Source: CBFFRJ01 sp963530515
GTDB lineage: Bacteria > Pseudomonadota > Gammaproteobacteria > Enterobacterales > Enterobacteriaceae
NCBI GenBank assembly: GCA_963530515.1
Contig: CAUSEC010000020.1
Coordinates: 1-64,000 of the forward strand
Direction of reading: 5' to 3'
Length of the DNA: 64,000 nt
Shown: positions 16,214-23,832 of the stretch, piece after piece
How the letters are laid out: every line of letters starts with the position of its first letter
Position numbering within the stretch: the first letter of the stretch is position 1
Notes under the pieces: model-generated
Told to the model about the DNA's origin: nothing
Seen by the model: the letters and a program-made list of their open reading frames with translations, nothing else
Databases searched by the model: none
Translations under genes and position numbers: made by a program

Positions 16214-17485
16214 TTATTTATGAATCAAGGCTTTTACACCAAAATATTCCAGCGCGTTGGAGTCTTCCAGACGAATAGCTTCATTCCATTTTGACGTACG
16301 CTCGGAACGGGTCATTGACCCCACTTTTAATTGCCCCGCATTTAACCCTAATGCGAGATGCACAATAATATTGTCTTCGGTTTCGCCAGAGCGGGCAGAA
16401 ACAATTGAACCGTACCCGGATTTTTGCGCTTCGGTAAAGGCGTTACGCAATTGGGTAATCGTCCCGGCCTGATTGGCTTTTAATAAGACGGCGTTACAGG
16501 CACCTGTTTTCGCTGCGGCTTTCACTCTGTCGCCATTGGTCACGAAATAATCGTCGCCAACAATCTGCACTTTAGAACCTGCGGCTTTGGTGAAAGCAAT
16601 TAATCCCGCTTCGTCATCTTCGGCTAAGGGATCTTCAATCGAGAGAATCGGGTAACGATCCAGCCAGCCGAGCAGCAAATCACACATGCCGTCAGAATCA
16701 TATTCAGTGGATTCCAGTGCCAGACGATAACGACCCTCTTTGCCGAATTCTGAGGAGGCGATATCCAGCGCGATGGAGACGTCCTGGCCCGGAATATAAC
16801 CTGCGCCTTCAATGGCTTTGACCAGCGTATCCAGCGCCTGCTCGTTGCTGTTGAACTCCGGCCACCAGCCGCCTTCATCCGCCACGCCGCTCAAATGCCC
16901 GCGTTGTTTCATGATGCGCCCGGCGCTGTGGTAGACCTCGGCGGTCATCACCAGCGCCTCTTCGAAGGATTTCGCGCCGTTGGCAATCACCATCAAATCC
17001 TGAATATCGATACGGCGTCCGGCGTGTGCGCCACCGCCAAAAATCTGGATCTGCGGCAGCGGCATCGCCACCTTTTTATCGCCCGCCAGGTACTTCCACA
17101 ACGGCAGATGCGCATTGTTGGCGGCGGCATAAATGGCCGCCATGGAGCAGGCGACTGAGGCGTTGCCTCCCAGACGGGAGAAGGTGCCGGTGCCGTCCAG
17201 CTCAATCAGAATGCTGTCGATCAACTGCTGATCGTTAATGTCGGTGCCGATAAGCGCAGGGGCGATTTCGTTTTTAATGTTCAGCAGCGCCTTCTGCACA
17301 TCTTTGCCTGACAGCGCTTTACCGCCATCACGCAGTTCCACCGCTTCGTGCATTCCGCAGGAGGCACCTGCGGGCGCCATGCCACGGCCAAAAACGCCGT
17401 TATCCAAATGCACTTCAACTTCGACCGTGGGCCAGCCGCGGGAATCCCACACGCGACGACCTAATACACTTTTAATTCGACTCAT
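16214..17485 (-). CDS. Enolase paralogue with altered active site
   Basis: A 423-residue protein with full-length similarity to enolase (2-phosphoglycerate hydratase). Metal ligands are kept (D241 in ALDIASSEF, E284 in SIEDP, D311 in VGDDYFVTN), as are the catalytic-type lysine K336 in LLKANQ and E204 in VADEGGW. Departures from housekeeping enolase: the SHRSGETED motif reads SARSGETED (A364 in place of His), DSRGNPTVE reads DSRGWPTVE, and DIQEF reads DIQDL. It starts by ATGA overlap with the kinase gene and has a GGAGGAAGGAG ribosome site. A specialised phospho-hydroxyacid dehydratase is likely; plain glycolytic enolase is not needed here. Confidence 0.85.
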   Translation of the reverse strand: MSRIKSVLGRRVWDSRGWPTVEVEVHLDNGVFGRGMAPAGASCGMHEAVELRDGGKALSGKDVQKALLNIKNEIAPALIGTDINDQQLIDSILIELDGTGTFSRLGGNASVACSMAAIYAAANNAHLPLWKYLAGDKKVAMPLPQIQIFGGGAHAGRRIDIQDLMVIANGAKSFEEALVMTAEVYHSAGRIMKQRGHLSGVADEGGWWPEFNSNEQALDTLVKAIEGAGYIPGQDVSIALDIASSEFGKEGRYRLALESTEYDSDGMCDLLLGWLDRYPILSIEDPLAEDDEAGLIAFTKAAGSKVQIVGDDYFVTNGDRVKAAAKTGACNAVLLKANQAGTITQLRNAFTEAQKSGYGSIVSARSGETEDNIIVHLALGLNAGQLKVGSMTRSERTSKWNEAIRLEDSNALEYFGVKALIHK

Positions 17486-18510
17486 AACCCGTTCTCCTTC
17501 CTCCAAAATGATGTCACGTCTTTCAATTTCGTAAATTGAAGTTCCAGTAATGCGCAGCTGGTACGACGTACTTTTTGCGCATGATTCTCTGTAAAATATT
17601 CAACGGGTGATTTGCCGTCGACGCGCGCCAGAATCAGGCACGGTAATAAAGTGGCGACGCGGGTTTCAAAGGCGTCGACAGATTCCCAGTTAATACACTC
17701 GAAATAGCGTTGATAGAGTTGTTCGAATGCATGCATTAATTGCTGTTGGGCTTCCCCGGTGCTGGCGACAACGGTTTTTAATAAGAAATGGTTTAAGCAA
17801 AATGCGAGATCAAATGCCGGATCGCCGTACCAGGCGCATTCCGCATCGAGAATCACCGGGCCATTTGGGCCGCGTAAGATATTTTTCGGGCTGATATCAC
17901 CGTGGACCAGCGCCAGTTTTGTTGACTGCGTTCTTTCTAATACGGACTGGATAAAGCCTGCATATTTCGGGTGGACGCGGGCAATCTCACCCAGATAAGG
18001 ATCAAGACGCAGCGAGAAGAAATTATCGTCCCAGGCAAATACTTTAGCCAGTTCGCTATTTTTGGCGGTTTTTTGATGAATATTGCCTAGCACTTCCCCC
18101 ATTAATCCGGCAAAGTCGCCGTCGATATTTCCGTTTAAAAGCTGCGATTTCCAGTTATCAAATTGTTCGAGGGGAAGATAATCCATTACAAAACAGAGCG
18201 CGCTTCTGTCGACGCCCTGAATATGCGGCACGGCATCCGGTGCGATATGGGCAACGGTTTTCATCCAGTCAATTTCTGCAAATACGCGTTCCAGCGGGGC
18301 ATGCCACTCTTTCGCCACTTTTAGTTTGGGCAGAGCTTGTTTCAGGCAAAAATGGTTATCACCCACGCTGACTTTTAAAATGTTGGAAGAGACGCCGCCC
18401 GTAAGGGGTTTAACGGTAAGGGTTTCGTCATCATGGATTAACTCCATGGTGTGCAACACGTCGCGTATTGCATCCTGATTAGCTGAAAGATCTTTAAAAC
18501 ACGTTTCCAT
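17482..18510 (-). CDS. APH/choline-kinase-fold small-molecule phosphotransferase
   Basis: A 342-residue kinase of the aminoglycoside phosphotransferase/MtnK fold. The glycine-rich start is LTGGVSSNILKVSVG, with the ATP lysine in FCLKQAL. The Brenner motif is VHGDISPKNIL and the metal-binding motif is VILDAECAWYGDPAFDLAF. It is the first gene of the operon and overlaps the enolase-like gene by 4 nt. Sequence does not suggest antibiotic resistance; context suggests it phosphorylates a hydroxy acid that the enolase-like enzyme then dehydrates. Confidence 0.85.
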   Translation of the reverse strand: METCFKDLSANQDAIRDVLHTMELIHDDETLTVKPLTGGVSSNILKVSVGDNHFCLKQALPKLKVAKEWHAPLERVFAEIDWMKTVAHIAPDAVPHIQGVDRSALCFVMDYLPLEQFDNWKSQLLNGNIDGDFAGLMGEVLGNIHQKTAKNSELAKVFAWDDNFFSLRLDPYLGEIARVHPKYAGFIQSVLERTQSTKLALVHGDISPKNILRGPNGPVILDAECAWYGDPAFDLAFCLNHFLLKTVVASTGEAQQQLMHAFEQLYQRYFECINWESVDAFETRVATLLPCLILARVDGKSPVEYFTENHAQKVRRTSCALLELQFTKLKDVTSFWRKENGL

Positions 18511-19134
18511 GCATACACCTGTATTTAACTTGTTTTCTCAAACGGTTCAAATACGTCGTCACCCGGCTGCAATAGTTTCTCTGCGGTAACGTAAGCGGTG
18601 ACGTATCTGCTACGGGGTATATCTCTCAATCTCAAAAATGTTAGCCATGTTAATAACCGTGAATAACATTTTGCCTTTTCAGTTTTTAACTTTTTGGCTG
18701 GTGTGACGTAATTTATGCACACGTGTGCATTAACGTCAATGAACCTACGGATGAAATAGGTTGATATGGCTCTCATTTGAAATCAATGTCATTTAATTTA
18801 TTGATATGTATGTAATTATTTAAGTGTGATCACGATCGTATTTCCGAAAATAAGGTTTTATTAAGAAAGTGATGGTATTTAATTACCTTGAAAAATAATG
18901 CGATTGCGAAGGGTCTTAATTTCGTAATCAGGTCGATGATTACATTGATTTAACATGTCTCATTACAATTTATTTAACATTGTGAGATTATTTTTAAACA
19001 GACCATTTTTATTTAGATGTGAGAAATTTGGTGATATTAAATGCAACAAAGGCGAGAAAAGGGGCAGCATAACCCGCAGTAAATATTACTGATGGTTATG
19101 GGTTTTGTTTGTGAATGGCAATGGTGCGAAGGAA
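18511..19134. other. Promoter region of the kinase-enolase operon
   Basis: An AT-rich 624-bp region with no credible gene. It contains the start of the leftward operon and the end of eutC. Near the kinase lies an inverted repeat ATGTTA-N11-TAACAT at 18647-18669, a possible LacI-family operator. A partial CRP-like site (TGTGA-N6-TCGTA, only the left half good) is at 18825-18840. Confidence 0.6.
18647..18669. promoter_or_regulatory. Candidate operator of the kinase-enolase operon
   Basis: Inverted repeat ATGTTA/TAACAT with an 11-bp spacer, about 140 bp upstream of the kinase start. An additional AATGTTA lies just before it at 18637-18643. Resemblance to the ATGTTACC half-site at 10706-10719 suggests a shared LacI-type regulator. 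Match by eye only. Confidence 0.28.
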
Positions 19135-19914
19135 TTAACGGGGCAGGGCGATGCGCGGTTTGACCCGGTCATGCAGCGCCGGGTTATCACTCTCATCTTT
19201 TAGCCTGACCCCGGTCAGGCGACGCAAAAACGCCTGTTCCAGCAGCCAGGCAAGTTTAAATGCGGCGGCCTCGAAATTCAGCCCTTCCGGGCGGATGTTG
19301 GAGATGCAGTTGCGTTCTGACTCCAGCCGCTTGCGCTCCGGTTTCCACGTTAAATAAACCCCTAAACTGTCCGGTGAGGATAAGCCAGGCCGTTCACCAA
19401 TCAGAATCGCTACCGCCTTACTGTTGAGCGTCTCGCCGATGTCATCACCAAGGGCCACGCGAGACTGGTGCGCCAGCACCACCGGGCCGAGTGAAATCCC
19501 CAGTGTTTGCAGATACGGCAGCAGGGCGGTGATCAGCCCGACGGACTGGCGCTGCACCGCGTGGGAGGAAAGACCGTCGCCAATTACCAGCAGCAGATCG
19601 TGGGCGGGCGTGCGGCTGGCGGCGAGATCCGCACGGCTGTCGTCACTCAGCTTGCGCCCCAAATCCGGGCGGTTGAGGTAAATGTGCCTGTCGGTTGCCG
19701 CACTGTGGGCGTCCAGGGTTTGCAGGCCCAGCGCCTGAAGCTGCCGGGCCAGCGTTTCGCTGTCAAACGGCTGGTGGATGGCATCACGGGCCTGCGCATG
19801 GGCCAGGCCGAAATTCAGCACTTCGCGTGTGGGCAGGCTGGCTCCGCTGCGCCCGAGCGCAATGCGCGCATCGGTAAACTCGCGCAGCAGGGTCCAGGCA
19901 TCAGGTGGATTCAT
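19135..19914 (-). CDS. eutC: Ethanolamine ammonia-lyase small subunit
   Basis: Light chain of adenosylcobalamin-dependent ethanolamine ammonia-lyase, which makes acetaldehyde and ammonia. The 259-residue protein contains the family stretches TPAHDLLLVIGDGLSSHAV, GPVVLAHQSRVALGDDIGE and LIGERPGLSSPDSLG. It is shorter at the N-terminus than E. coli EutC (about 295 residues), which carries an extra segment linked to microcompartment life, so a free cytosolic enzyme fits. Its ATG overlaps the eutB stop by 4 nt. Confidence 0.93.
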   Translation of the reverse strand: MNPPDAWTLLREFTDARIALGRSGASLPTREVLNFGLAHAQARDAIHQPFDSETLARQLQALGLQTLDAHSAATDRHIYLNRPDLGRKLSDDSRADLAASRTPAHDLLLVIGDGLSSHAVQRQSVGLITALLPYLQTLGISLGPVVLAHQSRVALGDDIGETLNSKAVAILIGERPGLSSPDSLGVYLTWKPERKRLESERNCISNIRPEGLNFEAAAFKLAWLLEQAFLRRLTGVRLKDESDNPALHDRVKPRIALPR

Positions 19915-21299
19915 GCGGGGGCTCCTTGTGGCAGGGCGCTGAGCAGCGGGTGGTTAGCCCCGGTCAGGCGCAGCTGCCCGTGCGTATCGATTATCTGCAT
20001 GCGGGTCAGCCAGTCGGCAAACTCCGGTGCGTGCTTCAGCCCCAGCAGGCGACGGGCGTAGAGTGCATCATGGAACGACGTGCTCTGATAATTAAGCATG
20101 ATGTCGTCTGCGCCCGGCACGCCGATGAGGAAGGTCAGACCGGCGTTACACAGCAGCGTGAGCAGGGTGTCCATGTCGTCCTGATCGGCTTCTGCGTGGT
20201 TGGTGTAGCAGACGTCGCAGCCAATCGGCAGCCCCATCAGCTTGCCGCAGAAGTGATCTTCCAGCCCGGCGCGGATGATTTGCTTGCCGTCATAGAGATA
20301 TTCCGGCCCGATAAAACCCACCACCGTGTTAACCAGCAACGGCTTAAAGTGGCGCGCCACGGCGTAAGCACGGGCCTCACAGGTTTGCTGGTCAACATCA
20401 AAATGTGCATTGGCCGACAGACAACTGCCCTGGCCGGTTTCGAAATACATCACGTTGTTGCCGAGCGTACCGCGCTTGAGGCTGAGTGCCGCCTCCTGCG
20501 CTTCCTGAAGCATGGCCAGGTTAATGCCAAATCCGCTGTTTGCCGCTTCGGTGCCCGCCACCGACTGGAACACAAGATCCACCGGGGAACCGCGTTCGAT
20601 CAATTGCAGGGTGTTGGTGACATGGGTCAGCACGCAGGATTGGGTGGGAATGCTGAAACGGGTGATGATGTCATCCATCATGTGGTTCAGCCTGTCCAGC
20701 ACCGGCAGGCTGTCGCTGGCGGGGTTAATCCCCACCACCGCGTCTCCGGCACCGTACAGCAGGCCGTCTAACATACTGGCGGCGATGCCTTTTAAGTCGT
20801 CCGTCGGATGATTGGGCTGCAGGCGCACGCTGAGGTGGCCGGGCAGGCCGATGGTGTTACGAAAACGGGTGATGACGCTGCACTTGCTGGCGACCAGAAT
20901 CAGGTCCTGGTTACGCATCAGTTTGCTGACCGCCGCCGCCATTTCCGGGGTGATCGCCGGTGCAACGTCGGCAAGCACCCTGCTGTCCGTGGCGTCTGCC
21001 AGCAGCCAGTCGCGAAAATCGCCCACCGTCAGGTGGCTGATGGCGCGAAAGGCTTCGACGTGGTGCGTGTCGATGATAAGCCGGGTGACTTCATCGCTTT
21101 CATAGGGAATTAGCGGGTTATCGAGGATTTCACGCAGAGGGACATCGGCGAGGGCCATTTTGGCGGCCATCCGCTCTTCAGCCGACTGTGCGGCTACTCC
21201 GGCCAGCACATCCCCGGAACGCGCCGGGGAGGCTTTTGCCATCAGTTCTTTTAAGCTGGCGAACCGGTAGACCCGGTGCGCCAGAGTCGTCTTGTACAT
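19911..21299 (-). CDS. eutB: Ethanolamine ammonia-lyase large subunit
   Basis: Catalytic TIM-barrel heavy chain, 462 residues, close to the usual 453-465. Characteristic segments are SEERMAAKMALADVPL, NPLIPYESDEVTRL, FETGQGSCLSANAHF and GLPIGCDVCYTNHAEAD. It lies 9 bp after the ethanolamine permease gene and overlaps eutC, giving a compact permease-eutB-eutC operon. No eutA reactivase, no aldehyde dehydrogenase and no shell genes are next to it. Confidence 0.95.
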   Translation of the reverse strand: MYKTTLAHRVYRFASLKELMAKASPARSGDVLAGVAAQSAEERMAAKMALADVPLREILDNPLIPYESDEVTRLIIDTHHVEAFRAISHLTVGDFRDWLLADATDSRVLADVAPAITPEMAAAVSKLMRNQDLILVASKCSVITRFRNTIGLPGHLSVRLQPNHPTDDLKGIAASMLDGLLYGAGDAVVGINPASDSLPVLDRLNHMMDDIITRFSIPTQSCVLTHVTNTLQLIERGSPVDLVFQSVAGTEAANSGFGINLAMLQEAQEAALSLKRGTLGNNVMYFETGQGSCLSANAHFDVDQQTCEARAYAVARHFKPLLVNTVVGFIGPEYLYDGKQIIRAGLEDHFCGKLMGLPIGCDVCYTNHAEADQDDMDTLLTLLCNAGLTFLIGVPGADDIMLNYQSTSFHDALYARRLLGLKHAPEFADWLTRMQIIDTHGQLRLTGANHPLLSALPQGAPA

Positions 21300-21308
21300 T
21301 CCGTCTCC

Positions 21309-22691
21309 TCAGGAGAGTGCACGCAGCTGTGGGTCCAGCGCGGCACGTTCACGGGCCGGAGCCGTTTTACGGAACCACATGTAACCGCCCAGCATCATCA
21401 GCGCGAAAATCAGCGCCAGCAGCGTGTTGTACCAGACCATCGCCACCAGGCAGAGTACCGCCATACCCAGAGCAAAAGCTGGCGCAATCGGGAACAGCGG
21501 CGCTTTAAACGGACGCTCTAGGTTTGGTTCGCTGCGGCGCAGTTTGAACAACGCAGCCATCGAGGTGATGTACATAACAATAGCGCCGAATACTGACATC
21601 GTCACAATGCACGCGGTGAGCGGCATGCCGCTGATGGTAATCAGTGAATCGGAGAAGATAGCCGCAATACCGACCACGCCACCGGCGAGGATCGCCAGAT
21701 GCGGGGTGCGGGTTTTGCGGTTCAGGTTTGCAAGGCTGGCCGGCAGGTAGCCCGCACGTGCCAGGGAATAAATCTGGCGAGAGTAGCCCATGATGATGCC
21801 GTGGAAGGAGGCCACCAGACCAAACAGCCCCAGCCAGACCAGCATATGCAGCCAGCCGCTGCTGTCACCGACGACCACTTTCATTGCCTGTGGCAGAGGA
21901 TCGTTGATGTTGGAAAGGTTACGCCAGTCACCCACACCACCGGCGAACATCATCACGCCGACCGCCAGAACGGTGAGTGTCAGGATGCCGCCACCCAGGG
22001 CGCGCGGAATGGTGCGCTGCGGATCTTTGGCTTCTTCTGCTGCCATCGATGCGCCTTCAATCGCCAGGAAGAACCAGATGGCAAACGGAATGGCGGCAAA
22101 CATGCCCGGTAGCGCCAGACCGCTGAAGCTGTCAGAACCTGCCCAGCCGTGAGCGGTAAAGTTGTCCCAGGAGAAGCCCGGTGCGACCACGCCCATAAAG
22201 ACCAGCAATTCAAATATTGCCAGCAGGGTAACAATTAATTCAAACGTTGCGGCAATGCCGACGCCCAGAATATTTAACGTCATAAAGATAACGTATGCAC
22301 CGCAGGCCACCCATTTCGGATCGAGTGAAGGAAATTGCACGTTCAGGTAAGCGCCAATGGCCATTGCAATCGCCGGAGGCGCAAAAACAAATTCAATTAA
22401 TGTCGCGAAACCGGCAATAAATCCACCGGTTGGGCCAAATGCCCGATATGCATAAGCAAAAGGCCCACCCGCATGCGGGATAGCCGTCGTCAGTTCGGTA
22501 AAACTAAAAATAAACGCACAATACATAGCGGCAATCGCCAGGGCGACAATCAAAAAGCCCATCGTGCCTGCCTGCGACCAGCCGTAACTCCAGCCGAAAT
22601 ATTCGCCGGAAATTACCAGCCCAACGGCAATACCCCATAAACGGAAGCTGCCGAGTGTTCTTTTTAGTGTGGTTGATTCTGTGGTCATCAT
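21309..22691 (-). CDS. eat: Ethanolamine permease (APC superfamily, Eat type)
   Basis: A 460-residue APC-superfamily permease with 12 hydrophobic segments. It has the N-terminal GIAVGLVISGEYFGWSYG motif and IEGASMAAEEAKDPQRTIPR after TM6, typical of the Eat ethanolamine importer rather than EutH. First gene of the operon with eutB and eutC, which supports the substrate. The start ATG at 22691 is used; a second ATG follows immediately. Confidence 0.88.
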   Translation of the reverse strand: MMTTESTTLKRTLGSFRLWGIAVGLVISGEYFGWSYGWSQAGTMGFLIVALAIAAMYCAFIFSFTELTTAIPHAGGPFAYAYRAFGPTGGFIAGFATLIEFVFAPPAIAMAIGAYLNVQFPSLDPKWVACGAYVIFMTLNILGVGIAATFELIVTLLAIFELLVFMGVVAPGFSWDNFTAHGWAGSDSFSGLALPGMFAAIPFAIWFFLAIEGASMAAEEAKDPQRTIPRALGGGILTLTVLAVGVMMFAGGVGDWRNLSNINDPLPQAMKVVVGDSSGWLHMLVWLGLFGLVASFHGIIMGYSRQIYSLARAGYLPASLANLNRKTRTPHLAILAGGVVGIAAIFSDSLITISGMPLTACIVTMSVFGAIVMYITSMAALFKLRRSEPNLERPFKAPLFPIAPAFALGMAVLCLVAMVWYNTLLALIFALMMLGGYMWFRKTAPARERAALDPQLRALS

Positions 22692-23300
22692 TTACTGCCT
22701 CGCCATTAAACACAGTGGTGGTTTAATTGCAAAGGCGATGCCAGATTAATAAAATTCATATTTATCATTGAGTTAATTTGCTTTCGGTGGCGTTGTCCAT
22801 AAAAAGCGGCACCGGATGCACCGCAGACAGTCAGCACCAGGTGCAGCGTGCCCCGCAATGGTGAAAAATGACGAAGTCATTAGCTATCTCAATGAAATAC
22901 GGACGCTTTGTGGCCAGGTTCGGGTGCGTAAAAATAATGACCAGAGCGAAATTTTCGCCCGTCAGGCAGCATAAAACGCATCCACAACCAGGATACTTAA
23001 AATATTGTAGTGAATGTTGGGTAAATAAATCCGACTTTTCTTACACCGAATTTTATTATTGGATGCTTTAATTATATTTATATCTTTATCAGCTGATTGT
23101 TTTTTAATTTACAGATTGATTACATTGCTGATTTTAATTTATTGCGATGGGTTTTGTAGGCTGAGTCACACAATATTAAGGCAGCTGCCTGATGTTAAAT
23201 TTAATTTCTGAGAATGAGTTGACCAGAATGATTTCGCACTTTAGTTTGAGTGTGAAAATTTCAGGCAAATCCAGGATTATATTTAACTAAGGAGGGGAAT
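22692..23300. other. Intergenic region upstream of the ethanolamine operon
   Basis: About 600 bp, strongly AT-rich to the right. The left part should hold the promoter of the leftward ethanolamine operon. No convincing gene, tRNA or long hairpin was seen; a short palindrome AGGCAGCTGCCT occurs near 23179. Confidence 0.55.
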
Positions 23301-23396
23301 ATGGCCTGGCGTCCAATTTTATATGTCATTTTTACCACCAATCCACGGTTAACGACCCGGCGAGCAAGGCTGCGGCTGGTGGCGAGTCAGGGGTGA
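23301..23396 (+). CDS. Possible 31-residue small protein
   Basis: A short frame beginning MAWRPILYVIFTTNPRL and ending in LRLVASQG, with an exceptionally good ribosome site (AAGGAGGGG, 3-11 nt before the ATG). It has a hydrophobic first half (ILYVIF) and a basic second half (RRARLRLV). It lies just before a degenerate repeat. No family is recognised. It could be a genuine small protein, the remnant of a larger gene, or chance. Confidence 0.3.
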   Translation: MAWRPILYVIFTTNPRLTTRRARLRLVASQG

Positions 23397-23405
23397 GCTA
23401 CTTTG

Positions 23406-23444
23406 CCCCCTCTCCTCTTAGGGGAGAGGGCTGGGGTGAGGGGA
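23406..23444. repeat. Degenerate relative of the 8189-8234 hairpin
   Basis: CCCCTCTCCTC and GGGGAGAGG flank a short centre and are followed by GGCTGGGGTGAGGGG, which parallels the right arm of the hairpin at 8189-8234. It marks a second insertion of the same GC-rich intergenic repeat. Confidence 0.5.
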
Positions 23445-23499
23445 AACATGCGGCACTGATGGCCATTCCGTTCACCTTATGTTCTTTACTTCTCTATAG

Positions 23500-23730
23500 C
23501 GACAGAACCTGTGAACGTGCCAGGGAGGCTCGCCGCCACCTCCCTGGCGACCCAGGCTCCCGGCAGGAAAATCGCCGCTGACGCGGTCCACTCAGCGTAT
23601 GCCTTCAGGCTTATCGGGGACGGGCGGATGAAACGTCCCTGTAAAACCGCCCTCGCCGCGCATCCATGCGCGTCGCCCCGGCCTTACGGATACGCTTCGT
23701 CGATTTTCAGCCGGACCCAGTCATCGCTGC
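23500..23730. repeat. Dispersed repeat, copy B
   Basis: The segment 23669-23730 matches window positions 1-62 at 60 of 62 bases. The adjoining GC-rich part (from about 23500) is out of keeping with the AT-rich DNA to its left and probably belongs to the same element. The left border is uncertain. The short open frames across it look like remnants with no start or domain I trust. It ends 102 bp beyond the afuC stop codon, almost the same distance as copy A from livF. Confidence 0.6.
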
Positions 23731-23832
23731 GACAGTTTTATTCCCATTACGCAATGTCGTCGCTTCAAAAATAAAACCCGGGCACAACAGGGAACCGCCC
23801 GTGCAGGTATTACCCTACGGCAATCGCCCGTA

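Noticed and set aside
17482..18510. Aminoglycoside resistance phosphotransferase
   Set aside because: Has the fold but is co-operonic with catabolic enzymes and lacks resistance-island context.
18525..18776. 83-codon leftward frame upstream of the kinase
   Set aside because: No ribosome site, low complexity, in the likely promoter region.
18825..18840. CRP binding site upstream of the kinase operon
   Set aside because: Left half TGTGA is good, but the right half TCGTA departs from TCACA at two positions; too weak to list as a site.
19905..20771. 288-codon open frame opposite eutB
   Set aside because: Antisense to a well-conserved enzyme gene; composition follows the eutB codon pattern.
22868..23071. 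67-codon rightward frame upstream of the ethanolamine operon
   Set aside because: No clear ribosome site or family; AT-rich non-coding context.
23500..23832. Overlapping short frames that might be a phage-type gene (Ash/Icd-like)
   Set aside because: They cross the dispersed repeat in several frames, with no integrase or other phage gene nearby; treated as repeat remnants.
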